Assembly: GCF_022807995.1 (NCBI RefSeq)
Contig: NZ_CP094351.1
Span: 370,501-434,500 of the forward strand
DNA: 64,000 nt
Direction: 5' to 3'
From: Pseudomonas orientalis
GTDB lineage: Bacteria > Pseudomonadota > Gammaproteobacteria > Pseudomonadales > Pseudomonadaceae
Below the pieces are notes generated by a model. That model saw nothing but the letters and a program-made list of their open reading frames with translations, did no database searches and was not told the DNA's origin. Of the stretch, positions 46,267 to 55,695 are shown one piece after another. Position 1 is the stretch's first letter, and each line of letters starts with the position of its first letter. A program made the position numbers and the translations under genes.

Positions 46267-47016
46267 GTGCCGACTCCGCCTGCCAAGTCTTCGCTGGCTG
46301 CCCACATGGACGAAAGTCCGGCGCCCTTGTATGCCCGCGTCAAACAGATGATCAGCCAGCAGATCCTCAACGGCAACTGGCCGCCCCATTACCGCGTGCC
46401 GTCGGAGAGCGAGCTGGTCAGCCAGCTCGGCTTCAGCCGCATGACCATCAACCGCGCGTTGCGCGAGCTGACGGCCGAAGGGCTGCTGGTGCGTATGCAA
46501 GGTGTGGGGACGTTCGTCGCCGAGCCCAAGAGCCAGTCGGCGCTGTTTGAAGTGCACAACATTGCCGATGAGATCGCCTCACGCGGCCATCGCCATACGT
46601 GCCAGGTCATCACCCTGGGCGAGGAAGCCGCCGGTTCCGAACGTGCCGTCGCTCTGGAAATGCGCGAAGGCGGACGGGTGTTTCACTCGCTGATCGTGCA
46701 TTTCGAAAACGACATTCCGGTGCAGATCGAAGACCGTTTCGTCAACGCCCTGGTCGCCCCGGAATACTTGCAGCAGGATTTCACCCAGCAAACGCCCTAC
46801 GCCTACCTCAACCAGGTCGCCCCGCTGACCGAAGGCGAGCACGTGGTTGAAGCGATCCTCGCCGATGCCGCCGAATGCAAGCTGCTGCAGATCGAGCCGA
46901 GCGAGCCCTGCCTGTTGATTCGCCGGCGGACCTGGTCGGGTCGCCAGCCCGTCACCGCCGCGCGTTTGATCCACCCCGGTTCCCGTCATAGCCTGGAAGG
47001 ACGCTTCAGCAAATGA
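46267..47016 (+). CDS. hutC: Histidine utilization repressor HutC (GntR family)
   Basis: A 249-residue regulator. GntR winged helix (about 20-85, with YRVPSESELVSQLGFSRMTINRALRELTAEGLL) and a UTRA effector domain (about 105-240, FENDIPVQIEDRFVN and AYLNQVAPLTEGEHVVEAI) that binds urocanate in characterised homologs. The GTG at 46267 follows AAGGA at 7 bases and gives the usual MPTPPAKSSLAAHM; longer in-frame sequence overlaps the divergent promoter. Stop overlaps hutD. Confidence 0.95.
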   Translation: MPTPPAKSSLAAHMDESPAPLYARVKQMISQQILNGNWPPHYRVPSESELVSQLGFSRMTINRALRELTAEGLLVRMQGVGTFVAEPKSQSALFEVHNIADEIASRGHRHTCQVITLGEEAAGSERAVALEMREGGRVFHSLIVHFENDIPVQIEDRFVNALVAPEYLQQDFTQQTPYAYLNQVAPLTEGEHVVEAILADAAECKLLQIEPSEPCLLIRRRTWSGRQPVTAARLIHPGSRHSLEGRFSK

Positions 47017-47573
47017 GTTCAATCAACGTCTGGCGCGCCGCCGACTATGTGCGCATGCCGTGGAAAAACGGCGGCGGCAGTACCGAAGAAATCACCCGCG
47101 ACGCGGGCACCGGGCTGGATGGTTTCGGCTGGCGCCTGTCGATTGCCGACATTGCCGAGTCGGGCGGGTTTTCCACCTTTGCCGGTTACCAGCGCGTGAT
47201 TACTGTGATCAAGGGCGCGGGTATGGTGTTGACCGTCGACGGTGAGGAGCAGCGCGGTTTGTTACCGCTGCAGCCGTTTGCCTTCGCCGGTGACAGCCAG
47301 GTATCGTGCCGCTTGATCACCGGGCCGATCCGCGATTTCAACCTGATCTATTCACCCCGGCATTATCATGCGCGGTTGCAGTGGGTGGATGGTGTGCAGC
47401 GGTTTTTCAGTACCGCGCAGACGGTGCTGGTGTTCAGCGTGGCCGATGAGGTGAAGGTATTGGACCAGAAGCTCGGCCATCACGATTGCCTGCAAGTCGA
47501 CGGGAACATTGGCTTGCTGGATATCTCAGTCAGTGGCCGCTGCTGCCTGATCGAACTGACCGCACGCGGTTAA
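47013..47573 (+). CDS. hutD: HutD family protein
   Basis: A 186-residue cupin-fold protein. N-terminal WRAADYVRMPWKNGGGSTEEITRD and FGWRLSIADIAESGGFSTFAGYQRVITVIKGAGM are family-specific. HutD is not an enzyme of the pathway; in P. fluorescens it is proposed to limit over-activity of the hut operon. It overlaps hutC by 4 bases (ATGA), so the two are translationally coupled. Confidence 0.95.
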   Translation: MSSINVWRAADYVRMPWKNGGGSTEEITRDAGTGLDGFGWRLSIADIAESGGFSTFAGYQRVITVIKGAGMVLTVDGEEQRGLLPLQPFAFAGDSQVSCRLITGPIRDFNLIYSPRHYHARLQWVDGVQRFFSTAQTVLVFSVADEVKVLDQKLGHHDCLQVDGNIGLLDISVSGRCCLIELTARG

Positions 47574-47576
47574 AAA

Positions 47577-47668
47577 ATGTGGGAGGGGGCTTGCCCCCGA
47601 TTGCAGAGTGTCAGCCATCGGATATTTGGCTGATACGCCGCTATCGGGGGCAAGCCCCCTCCCACATT
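47577..47668. repeat. REPIN, GGGAGGGGGCTTGCCCCC family
   Basis: An inverted REP pair directly after the hutD stop, separating hutCD from the hutU promoter. Confidence 0.93.
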
Positions 47669-47803
47669 TTGTTTTGTGTTGCTCATAGATCTGTTTCCAG
47701 GTTGCGCACCAATTTGTTACCGAATGCCCCAGCGTGATGCAAAGCCATGCTGTCGTGACTACATTGCTCCGTCGTAAATTCCTTCGTAAGAAATTTCATC
47801 AAG

Positions 47804-47825
47804 CCTGGAGGCCTTAATTTCCAGG
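47804..47825. promoter_or_regulatory. Inverted repeat upstream of the hutU promoter
   Basis: CCTGGA-N10-TCCAGG lies about 50 bases upstream of the -24 element. It could be an activator site (sigma54 promoters need one; CbrB and NtrC are known hut activators in P. fluorescens), but I do not recognise a consensus. Confidence 0.4.
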
Positions 47826-47872
47826 GCTCACACGCCCTGTGCCAAAAAATCCAAGGCATGGGCCCGCAAAGT

Positions 47873-47888
47873 TGGCCGCTCGATTGCA
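47873..47888 (+). promoter_or_regulatory. Sigma54 promoter of the hutU-hutG operon
   Basis: TGGCCGCTCGATTGCA has the GG/GC pair with 10 bases between and TTGCA at -12. It is about 87 bases before the hutU start. Sigma54 dependence of this operon is known in P. fluorescens SBW25. Confidence 0.8.
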
Positions 47889-47892
47889 TATG

Positions 47893-47906
47893 CTTGTACA
47901 TACAAG
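47893..47906. promoter_or_regulatory. HutC operator at the hutU transcription start
   Basis: CTTGTACATACAAG is a near-perfect palindrome centred about 12 bases after the -12 element, i.e. over the expected start site. Binding here would block open-complex formation. Confidence 0.8.
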
Positions 47907-47974
47907 TAAAGATGTGTGCGTAAGAGTCTCCTTCGCACCATCCATGTTCACGCATCATGCCGAGGAGTCCAGCA

Positions 47975-49663
47975 GTGACCGATTTTTCGAAAGCAAGGCC
48001 TACAAAATACCGTGACGTCGAAATTCGCGCCGCCCGCGGTAACACGCTCACCGCCAAAAGCTGGCTGACCGAAGCGCCGCTGCGCATGTTGATGAACAAC
48101 CTTGACCCGCAAGTGGCCGAGAACCCCAAAGAACTGGTGGTGTACGGCGGTATTGGTCGTGCGGCGCGCAACTGGGAGTGCTACGACCAGATCGTCGAGA
48201 GCCTTACCCATCTGAACGATGACGAAACCCTGCTGGTGCAATCCGGCAAGCCGGTTGGCGTGTTCAAGACCCACAGCAACGCCCCGCGCGTGTTGATCGC
48301 CAACTCCAACCTGGTGCCGCACTGGGCCAGTTGGGAACACTTCAACGAACTGGATGCCAAGGGCTTGGCCATGTACGGCCAGATGACCGCCGGCAGCTGG
48401 ATCTATATCGGCAGCCAGGGCATCGTTCAGGGCACTTATGAAACCTTCGTCGAAGCCGGCCGCCAGCATTACGATTCGAATCTCAAAGGTCGTTGGGTGC
48501 TCACCGCCGGTCTCGGCGGCATGGGCGGTGCGCAGCCATTGGCCGCGACCCTGGCCGGCGCCTGCTCGCTGAACATCGAGTGCCAGCAAGTCAGCATCGA
48601 CTTCCGCCTGAACAGCCGCTACGTCGACGAGCAAGCCACCGACCTCGACGACGCTCTGGCGCGCATCGCCAAATACACCGGGGAAGGCAAAGCCATCTCC
48701 ATCGCCCTGCTGGGCAACGCCGCCGAAATTTTGCCTGAGCTGGTCAAGCGCGGTGTGCGCCCGGACATGGTCACCGACCAGACCAGCGCCCACGACCCGC
48801 TCAACGGCTACCTGCCGGCCGGCTGGACCTGGGACGAATACCGCGCCCGCGCCAAGACCGAACCCGCCGCCGTGATCAAGGCTGCCAAGCAGTCGATGGC
48901 CGTGCACGTCAAAGCCATGCTCGAGTTCCAGAAACAAGGCATCCCGACGTTCGACTACGGCAACAACATCCGTCAGATGGCCCAGGAAGAAGGCGTGGAA
49001 AATGCCTTCGACTTCCCGGGTTTCGTACCGGCCTACATCCGCCCGCTGTTCTGTCGTGGCATCGGCCCGTTCCGTTGGGCGGCGCTGTCCGGTGACCCGC
49101 AGGACATCTACAAGACCGACGCCAAAGTCAAAGAGCTGATCCCTGACGACGCCCATCTGCACAACTGGTTGGACATGGCCCGCGAGCGCATCAGCTTCCA
49201 GGGCCTGCCGGCGCGTATCTGCTGGGTCGGCCTGGGCCAGCGCGCCAAGCTCGGCCTGGCGTTCAACGAGATGGTGCGCAGCGGTGAGTTGTCCGCCCCT
49301 GTGGTGATCGGTCGCGATCACCTCGACTCCGGCTCCGTGGCCAGCCCGAACCGTGAAACCGAATCCATGCAGGACGGTTCCGACGCCGTGTCCGACTGGC
49401 CGCTGCTCAACGCCTTGCTCAACACCGCCAGCGGCGCGACCTGGGTTTCGTTGCACCACGGTGGCGGCGTCGGCATGGGCTTCTCGCAGCACTCGGGCAT
49501 GGTGATCGTGTGTGACGGCACCGACGAAGCGGCCGAACGTATTGCGCGCGTACTGCATAACGACCCGGCGACCGGGGTGATGCGTCACGCGGATGCGGGC
49601 TACCAGATCGCTATCGATTGCGCCAGGGAACAGGGCCTGAATCTGCCGATGATCAACGGCTGA
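47975..49663 (+). CDS. hutU: Urocanate hydratase HutU
   Basis: A 562-residue cytoplasmic enzyme with tightly bound NAD, converting urocanate to imidazolonepropionate. Visible: [21 protein letters not shown], the NAD-binding [20 protein letters not shown] (about 170-190), the conserved Cys region [13 protein letters not shown] (about 350-362 and [13 protein letters not shown] near 410), and [13 protein letters not shown]. The GTG at 47975 is preferred over an ATG six codons earlier: GAGGAG sits 7 bases before the GTG and the length then fits the family. Confidence 0.96.
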   Translation: MTDFSKARPTKYRDVEIRAARGNTLTAKSWLTEAPLRMLMNNLDPQVAENPKELVVYGGIGRAARNWECYDQIVESLTHLNDDETLLVQSGKPVGVFKTHSNAPRVLIANSNLVPHWASWEHFNELDAKGLAMYGQMTAGSWIYIGSQGIVQGTYETFVEAGRQHYDSNLKGRWVLTAGLGGMGGAQPLAATLAGACSLNIECQQVSIDFRLNSRYVDEQATDLDDALARIAKYTGEGKAISIALLGNAAEILPELVKRGVRPDMVTDQTSAHDPLNGYLPAGWTWDEYRARAKTEPAAVIKAAKQSMAVHVKAMLEFQKQGIPTFDYGNNIRQMAQEEGVENAFDFPGFVPAYIRPLFCRGIGPFRWAALSGDPQDIYKTDAKVKELIPDDAHLHNWLDMARERISFQGLPARICWVGLGQRAKLGLAFNEMVRSGELSAPVVIGRDHLDSGSVASPNRETESMQDGSDAVSDWPLLNALLNTASGATWVSLHHGGGVGMGFSQHSGMVIVCDGTDEAAERIARVLHNDPATGVMRHADAGYQIAIDCAREQGLNLPMING

Positions 49664-49671
49664 CGCACTCA

Positions 49672-49756
49672 CTGTAGGAGCGAGCTTGCTCGCGAAGGTA
49701 TTCCAGGCACATCGCTGCATTGAATGTACGTTTTTCGCGAGCAAGCTCGCTCCTGC
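49672..49756. repeat. REPIN, GTAGGAGCGAGCTTGCTCGCGA family
   Basis: An inverted REP pair between hutU and the NCS1 permease gene, inside the presumed operon. The right unit ends GCTCCTGC rather than GCTCCTAC. Confidence 0.93.
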
Positions 49757-49785
49757 ATCAAACAATCCATCAGAGGTTGAACAGC

Positions 49786-51231
49786 ATGGCTGCGAACGAC
49801 ACCACCCCGTTGATCGAAAGGCGTTCGATCGACTACATCCCCGAAGCGGAAAGACATGGTCGTCTACTGAGCCAGTTCACCCTGTGGATGGGCGCCAACC
49901 TGCAAATCACCGCGATTGTCACCGGGGCCCTGGCCTTGGTGCTGGGCGGTGATGTGTTCTGGTCGTTGATCGGTCTGCTGATCGGTCAACTGATCGGCGG
50001 TGGCGTCATGGCGTTGCATGCGGCGCAAGGGCCCAAGCTTGGCCTGCCGCAGATGATCTCCAGCCAGGTACAGTTCGGTGTGTATGGCGCGGCTATTCCG
50101 ATCGTGCTGGTGTGCCTGATGTACCTGGGTTTCACCGCCACCGGCACGGTGTTGTCGGGGCAGGCGCTGGGCCAGTTGTTCGGGGTCAGCGACAGCGTCG
50201 GCATCCTGATTTTTGCCAGTGTCATCGTGCTGGTCACGGTGCTGGGTTACCGGGTGATCCATTTCATCGGGCGTGTTGCCAGCGTCATCGGCGTGATTGC
50301 CTTTGTTTACCTGTTCAGCCGCCTGATGAGCCAGACCGATGTTGGCGCGCTCCTGCAGATCCGTCACTTCAGCTGGAGCAGCTTTCTGCTGGCCGTGTCA
50401 CTCGCGGCCTCCTGGCAGATCGCCTTCGGCCCCTACGTGGCGGACTACTCGCGTTACCTGCCGAGCCAGACGTCATCGGTGAAAACCTTCTTCGCCGCGG
50501 GCGCGGGCTCGGTCATTGGTGCGCAGGTAGCGATGGTCCTTGGCGTGTTCGCAGCCGCCATGTCCAACGGCCAGTTTGCCGGGCACGAGGTGGCCTATAT
50601 CGTTGGCTTGAGCGGTACGGGAGCCACCGCTGCGTTGCTGTACTTCAGCATCGCGTTCGGCAAGGTCACCATCTCCACGCTCAATTCCTACGGCAGCTTC
50701 ATGTGCATCGCGACCATCATCAGTGGTTTCCGTGGCCGCCTGGAGGTCACGCGTCTGCAGCGCCTGGTGTTCGTGCTGGTCATCGTCGGCACGGCAACCC
50801 TGATCGCGCTGCTCGGTCAGCACTCGTTCCTCGGTGCGTTCAAGTCGTTCATCCTGTTCCTGCTGGCGTTCTTCACGCCCTGGAGCGCGATCAACCTGGT
50901 GGATTACTACTGCATCACCCGCGAGCGCTATGACGTGCCGGCGCTGGCCGATCCGAACGCTCGCTACGGTCGCTGGAACCTGTTGGGGATCAGCGTGTAT
51001 GTGTTCGGCGTGCTGGTGCAGTTGCCGTTCATCTCCACCAAGTTCTACACCGGTCCCCTGGTGGCTGCGCTGGGTGACGTGGATATCTCCTGGATCATCG
51101 GCCTGGTGCTGCCGGCGGCCCTGTATTACGTGTGTGCGAAAAAATGGCACGGCACGGTGCCCGATCATCTGATCCTGCCAAAAGAGCAGGGCGCTTTACT
51201 CACAACAGACGGGCTGGCTGCGCAGGCCTGA
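49786..51231 (+). CDS. NCS1 family permease, probable urocanate transporter (HutTu)
   Basis: A 481-residue inner-membrane protein with about 12 spans of the purine/cytosine permease (NCS1, CodB-like) family. The N-terminus IDYIPEAERHGRLLSQFTLWMGANLQ is characteristic, with FGPYVADYSRYLPSQTS in the middle and FFTPWSAINLVDYYCITRERYDV near the end. In P. fluorescens the NCS1 gene beside hutU has been described as urocanate-specific (hutTu); I assign it by family and position. The ATG at 49786 is used because upstream frame is REP DNA. Confidence 0.85.
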   Translation: MAANDTTPLIERRSIDYIPEAERHGRLLSQFTLWMGANLQITAIVTGALALVLGGDVFWSLIGLLIGQLIGGGVMALHAAQGPKLGLPQMISSQVQFGVYGAAIPIVLVCLMYLGFTATGTVLSGQALGQLFGVSDSVGILIFASVIVLVTVLGYRVIHFIGRVASVIGVIAFVYLFSRLMSQTDVGALLQIRHFSWSSFLLAVSLAASWQIAFGPYVADYSRYLPSQTSSVKTFFAAGAGSVIGAQVAMVLGVFAAAMSNGQFAGHEVAYIVGLSGTGATAALLYFSIAFGKVTISTLNSYGSFMCIATIISGFRGRLEVTRLQRLVFVLVIVGTATLIALLGQHSFLGAFKSFILFLLAFFTPWSAINLVDYYCITRERYDVPALADPNARYGRWNLLGISVYVFGVLVQLPFISTKFYTGPLVAALGDVDISWIIGLVLPAALYYVCAKKWHGTVPDHLILPKEQGALLTTDGLAAQA

Positions 51232-51299
51232 TGGGACGTGGACAAGGCAGGACGCCTTTTGACTGCCGTAATCCATTTCATGATTGGGAGCGTCACACA

Positions 51300-52265
51300 A
51301 TGAAAATGCATAAGACCCTGCTGACCACGTTGCTGTCTGCGGGCTTGCTGGCAAGCGCCGGCGCCCAGGCGGCCGGCTGGTGTGAATCCGGCAAGCCGGT
51401 GAAATTCGCCGGGCTGAACTGGGAAAGCGGCATGTTGCTCACCGACATCCTGCAAACCGTGCTGGAGAAAGGCTACGACTGCAAAACCGACAGCCTGCCG
51501 GGCAATTCCATCACCATGGAAAACGCCCTGAGCAGCAACGACATCCAAGTGTTTGCCGAAGAGTGGGTGGGCCGCAGCGAAGTCTGGAACAAGGCCGAGA
51601 AGGCCGGCAAGGTCGTCGGCGTCGGCGCACCGGTGGTTGGCGCTGTTGAAGGCTGGTACGTGCCGCGCTATGTGATCGAAGGCGACGCCAAGCGCAAGTT
51701 GGAAGCGAAGGCCCCGGACCTCAAGAATATCGCTGATCTGGCCAAATACGCCGCCGTGTTCAAGGACCAGGAAGAACCGTCCAAGGGCCGTTTCTACAAC
51801 TGCCCGGCCGGCTGGACCTGTGAGCTGGACAATAGCGAAATGCTCAAGAGCTACGGCCTGGAAAGCACCTACACCAACTTCCGCCCGGGCACCGGCCCGG
51901 CGCTGGATGCGGCGGTACTGTCGAGCTACAAGCGCGGCGAGCCGATCCTGTTCTACTACTGGTCGCCCACGCCGCTGATGGGCCAGGTCGACCTGGTCAA
52001 GCTGGAAGAAAAGCCGGGCGTGGATAAGCGCGTGAGCATCAAGGTCGGCCTGTCCAAGACGTTCCACGAGCAAGCGCCTGAGCTGGTGGCCGTGCTGGAA
52101 AAGGTCAACTTGCCCATCGACCTGCTGAATCAGAACCTGGGCCGCATGGCCAAGGAGCGGATCGAATCGCCGAAACTGGCGAAAATTTTCCTCAAGGAAC
52201 ATCCTGAAGTCTGGCACGCCTGGGTGAGCGAAGACGCCGCCAGGAAAATCGACGCGGCCTTGTAG
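51300..52265 (+). CDS. hutX: Histidine ABC transporter substrate-binding protein HutX
   Basis: A 321-residue periplasmic binding protein of the OpuAC/ProX (glycine betaine-type) family. Signal peptide about 1-24 (LLTTLLSAGLLASAGAQA then AGW). Conserved blocks: GLNWESGMLLTDILQTVLEKGYDC, VGRSEVWNKAEKAGKVVGVGAPV and PILFYYWSPTPLMGQ. Ribosome site GGGAG lies 9 bases before the ATG at 51300. With hutW and hutV it forms a complete importer. Confidence 0.93.
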   Translation: MKMHKTLLTTLLSAGLLASAGAQAAGWCESGKPVKFAGLNWESGMLLTDILQTVLEKGYDCKTDSLPGNSITMENALSSNDIQVFAEEWVGRSEVWNKAEKAGKVVGVGAPVVGAVEGWYVPRYVIEGDAKRKLEAKAPDLKNIADLAKYAAVFKDQEEPSKGRFYNCPAGWTCELDNSEMLKSYGLESTYTNFRPGTGPALDAAVLSSYKRGEPILFYYWSPTPLMGQVDLVKLEEKPGVDKRVSIKVGLSKTFHEQAPELVAVLEKVNLPIDLLNQNLGRMAKERIESPKLAKIFLKEHPEVWHAWVSEDAARKIDAAL

Positions 52266-52336
52266 GTAAAGCGTGTCCGGCTACCCTGAGGGGCAGCCGG
52301 GCGCCTGGCCTCAACCCACTGGATCGAGAGCACGCT

Positions 52337-53188
52337 ATGTTTCCCGAGAGTTTTACGTTTTCCATCGCCGACTGGGTCAATGGTTGGGTGGACTCGCTGG
52401 TCACCAACTACGGCGATGTGTTCCGGCACATCTCCGACACCCTGCTGTGGGCCATCGTCAATCTGGAAGGGCTGCTGCGCGCGGCGCCCTGGTGGCTGAT
52501 GCTGGCCATCGTTGGCGTCATCGCCTGGCATGCCACGCGCAAGGTGGTGACCACGGTGGTGATCGTCGGCTTGTTGTTCCTCGTCGGCGCGGTTGGCTTG
52601 TGGGACAAACTGATGCAGACCCTGGCGCTGATGATGGTCGCCACGGTGATCTCGGTGCTGATCGGCATTCCCCTGGGTATCCTTTCCGCGCGCAGCAATC
52701 GCCTGCGCTCGGTACTGATGCCGCTGCTGGACATCATGCAAACCATGCCCAGCTTCGTGTACCTGATCCCGGTGCTGATGCTGTTTGGCCTGGGCAAGGT
52801 GCCGGCGATTTTCGCCACGGTCATTTACGCCGCGCCGCCGCTGATCCGCCTGACTGACCTGGGTATCCGCCAGGTCGATGGCGAGGTCATGGAGGCCATC
52901 AACGCCTTTGGCGCCAACCGCTGGCAACAACTGTTCGGCGTGCAACTGCCGCTGGCGCTGCCAAGCATCATGGCGGGTATCAACCAGACCACCATGATGG
53001 CCTTGTCGATGGTGGTGATCGCCTCGATGATCGGCGCTCGTGGCCTGGGTGAGGACGTGCTCGTCGGCATCCAGACCCTCAACGTTGGGCGAGGCCTGGA
53101 AGCCGGGCTGGCAATCGTGATTCTTGCAGTGGTCATCGACCGCATTACCCAGGCCTATGGTCGTCCACGGCATGAGGCGAGCAAATGA
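52337..53188 (+). CDS. hutW: Histidine ABC transporter permease HutW
   Basis: A 283-residue inner-membrane permease of the ProW type. Several spans are visible (about 47-65, 73-92, 98-120, 140-165, 205-230, 250-270), and the EAA-loop motif is [30 protein letters not shown] (about 195-222). It starts 71 bases after hutX and overlaps hutV by 4 bases. Confidence 0.94.
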   Translation: MFPESFTFSIADWVNGWVDSLVTNYGDVFRHISDTLLWAIVNLEGLLRAAPWWLMLAIVGVIAWHATRKVVTTVVIVGLLFLVGAVGLWDKLMQTLALMMVATVISVLIGIPLGILSARSNRLRSVLMPLLDIMQTMPSFVYLIPVLMLFGLGKVPAIFATVIYAAPPLIRLTDLGIRQVDGEVMEAINAFGANRWQQLFGVQLPLALPSIMAGINQTTMMALSMVVIASMIGARGLGEDVLVGIQTLNVGRGLEAGLAIVILAVVIDRITQAYGRPRHEASK

Positions 53189-54009
53189 CTAGCGTCAGCA
53201 AAATCGAAGTCAAAAACGTCTTCAAGATCTTCGGCAACCGCTCCAGGGAAGCGCTGGCGCTGATTGGCCAGGGCAAGACCAAGGATCAGGTGCTGGCCGA
53301 GACCGGTTGCGTGGTCGGCGTGAACGATCTGTCCCTGAGCATCGCCACCGGTGAAATCTTTGTGATCATGGGCTTGTCGGGCTCCGGCAAATCCACTCTG
53401 GTGCGTCACTTCAACCGCCTGATCGATCCCACCAGCGGTGCGATCCTGGTGGATGGCGAAGACATCCTGCAACTGGACATGGAGGCCCTGCGTCAATTCC
53501 GTCGCCACAAGATCAGCATGGTGTTCCAGAGCTTCGGCCTGCTGCCCCACAAGAGCGTGCTCGACAATGTCGCCTATGGCCTGAAAGTGCGTGGTGAAAC
53601 CAAGCAGGTCTGCGCCGAACGCGCCCTGCACTGGATCGAAACCGTGGGCCTGAAGGGATACGAAAACAAATACCCGCACCAGCTCTCCGGCGGCATGCGT
53701 CAACGTGTCGGCCTGGCCCGCGCCTTGGCTGCAGACACCGACATCATCCTGATGGACGAAGCCTTCAGCGCCCTCGACCCGCTGATCCGCGCCGAAATGC
53801 AGGACCAGTTGCTCGAGCTGCAAAAGACCCTGCACAAGACCATCGTGTTTATCACCCATGACCTCGACGAGGCGGTGCGCATCGGTAACCGCATTGCGAT
53901 CCTCAAGGACGGCAAGCTGATCCAGGTGGGTACGCCGCGGGAGATTTTGCATTCACCGGCGGATGAGTATGTGGACCGGTTTGTTCAGCGGCGGGCTGCG
54001 GTGGTCTGA
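53185..54009 (+). CDS. hutV: Histidine ABC transporter ATP-binding protein HutV
   Basis: A 274-residue ATPase of the ProV/OpuAA type. It has the ProV-like N-terminal stretch ([19 protein letters not shown]), Walker [10 protein letters not shown] (about 64-72), Q-loop [10 protein letters not shown], signature [15 protein letters not shown] (about 168-182), Walker [15 protein letters not shown] and switch His in ITHDLDEA. No CBS domains follow, so it is shorter than ProV. Confidence 0.95.
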   Translation: MTSVSKIEVKNVFKIFGNRSREALALIGQGKTKDQVLAETGCVVGVNDLSLSIATGEIFVIMGLSGSGKSTLVRHFNRLIDPTSGAILVDGEDILQLDMEALRQFRRHKISMVFQSFGLLPHKSVLDNVAYGLKVRGETKQVCAERALHWIETVGLKGYENKYPHQLSGGMRQRVGLARALAADTDIILMDEAFSALDPLIRAEMQDQLLELQKTLHKTIVFITHDLDEAVRIGNRIAILKDGKLIQVGTPREILHSPADEYVDRFVQRRAAVV

Positions 54010-54037
54010 TCCTGGTTTGGTGGTGAGGTTACTGGCC

Positions 54038-54113
54038 TCATCGGGGGCAAGCCCCCTCCCACACTTGAAAGTATTCACAGATCAAAATGTGGGAGGGGGC
54101 TTGCCCCCGATAG
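54038..54113. repeat. Two outward-facing REP units
   Basis: ATCGGGGGCAAGCCCCCTCC then, 22 bases later, GTGGGAGGGGGCTTGCCCCC. Same reversed arrangement as at 39149-39222. Located between hutV and hutH1. Confidence 0.9.
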
Positions 54114-54152
54114 GGCCGGTAAGGCTGCAAAAGAATTGAAGAAGGTACAAAG

Positions 54153-55661
54153 ATGCCCCAGGCAACAACAATCATCATCGCCGACGCCCCAATGCACTGG
54201 CAGGACGTCACCGCCGTCGCCCGCCACGGCGCAGTGCTCGAACTCTCAAGCCAGGCCTGGGCACGCATCGACAATGCCCAAGCCATCGTGCAGCGCATCG
54301 TTGCCAGCGGCGAACGCGCGTATGGCGTCAACACCGGCCTGGGCGCGCTGTGCAACGTGTCGCTGGAGGGCGAGCAACTGAGCCAGTTGTCGCGCAACAC
54401 CTTGCTCAGCCACGCCTGCGGCGTCGGCCCGGTGCTCAGCGATGAGCAGACCCGCGCGATCATCTGCGCCGCCATCATCAACTACAGCCACGGCAAATCC
54501 GGCCTGCATCGGCAAGTGGTGCAGGCGCTGCTGGCGCTGCTCAACCACGGCATCACCCCACAAGTACCGTCCCAGGGCTCGGTGGGTTACCTGACCCACA
54601 TGGCCCATGTCGGCGTGGCGCTGCTCGGCGTCGGCAACGTCAGTTATCGCGGCCAGGTTGTGACAGCGCAAGAGGCCCTGGCCGCTGAAGGCTTGCAGCC
54701 GGTGGTACTCGGCGCCAAGGACGGCCTGTGCCTGGTCAACGGCACACCCTGCATGACCGGCCTGAGCTGCCTGGCCCTGGCCGATGCGCATCACTTGCTG
54801 CAATGGGCCGATGTGATCGGCGCCATGAGTTTCGAAGCCCAGAGGGGCCAGATCGATGCGTTCGACGCAGAGATCATTGCCCTCAAGCCGCACCCAGGTA
54901 TGCAGCAAGTGGGCAACAATCTGCGTGCGTTGCTTGACGGCAGCGAGGTGATCGCCAGCAGCAAAGGCATCCGCACCCAGGACGCCCTGAGCATCCGCTC
55001 GATCCCGCAGATCCACGGCGCGGCGCGCGATCAGGTGGAGCACGCGACCCGCCAGATCGAGACCGAACTCAACAGCGCCACGGACAACCCGCTGGTGCTC
55101 GGCACGCCCGACAACTACCGCGTGGTGTCCCAGGCCAACCCCCATGGCCAGTCCGTGGCGCTGGCGGCCGACCTGCTGGCCATCGCCATGGCCGAAATCG
55201 GCTCGGTGGCCGAGCGCCGCCTGGATCGCCTGATCAACCCGCATGTCAGCGGCCTGCCGGCGTTCCTGGTGAGCAATCCCGGGGTCAACTCCGGAATGAT
55301 GATCGTGCAGTACGTCGCCGCGTCCCTGTGCGGGCAAAACCGCCAATTGGCGCAACCGGCGGTACTCGACAACTTCGTCACCTCGGGCCTGCAGGAAGAC
55401 CACTTGAGCATGGGCACCAATGCCGCGCTCAAGCTGCATCAAGTGCTGGCCAACGTGAATCAGATCCTCGCCATCGAATACCTGCTGGCGGCCCAGGCGT
55501 TCGAGTTCCTCAAGGGCCAGCGCTTCGGCGCCGGCACCGACCGCGCCTGGCGCCTGCTGCGCGAGGTCGTGCCGGCCTATGAGCAGGACCGCTGGCTGGC
55601 ACCGGATATTGCAGCAGCCGCCAACCTGATCAAAGACACCGCTTTACCGAATGTGCACTGA
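54153..55661 (+). CDS. hutH1: HAL/PAL-family histidase paralog HutH1, lacking the MIO tripeptide
   Basis: A 502-residue member of the aromatic amino acid lyase family by overall fold: [14 protein letters not shown] (about 55), [33 protein letters not shown] and [12 protein letters not shown] all align with histidase. However the catalytic loop reads [13 protein letters not shown] where active enzymes have [15 protein letters not shown]. Exactly the Ala-Ser-Gly that cyclises to the MIO cofactor is missing, with alignment continuing on both sides. The Tyr of QDPYSLRC is also lost (here TQDALSIRS). Classical ammonia-lyase activity is therefore not expected. The frame is intact and codon use normal, so it is conserved rather than decaying. 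It ends 34 bases before hutH2. Confidence 0.92.
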   Translation: MPQATTIIIADAPMHWQDVTAVARHGAVLELSSQAWARIDNAQAIVQRIVASGERAYGVNTGLGALCNVSLEGEQLSQLSRNTLLSHACGVGPVLSDEQTRAIICAAIINYSHGKSGLHRQVVQALLALLNHGITPQVPSQGSVGYLTHMAHVGVALLGVGNVSYRGQVVTAQEALAAEGLQPVVLGAKDGLCLVNGTPCMTGLSCLALADAHHLLQWADVIGAMSFEAQRGQIDAFDAEIIALKPHPGMQQVGNNLRALLDGSEVIASSKGIRTQDALSIRSIPQIHGAARDQVEHATRQIETELNSATDNPLVLGTPDNYRVVSQANPHGQSVALAADLLAIAMAEIGSVAERRLDRLINPHVSGLPAFLVSNPGVNSGMMIVQYVAASLCGQNRQLAQPAVLDNFVTSGLQEDHLSMGTNAALKLHQVLANVNQILAIEYLLAAQAFEFLKGQRFGAGTDRAWRLLREVVPAYEQDRWLAPDIAAAANLIKDTALPNVH

Positions 55662-55695
55662 ATACCTAGAAGAACAATTCACAAGGAGAACGAAT

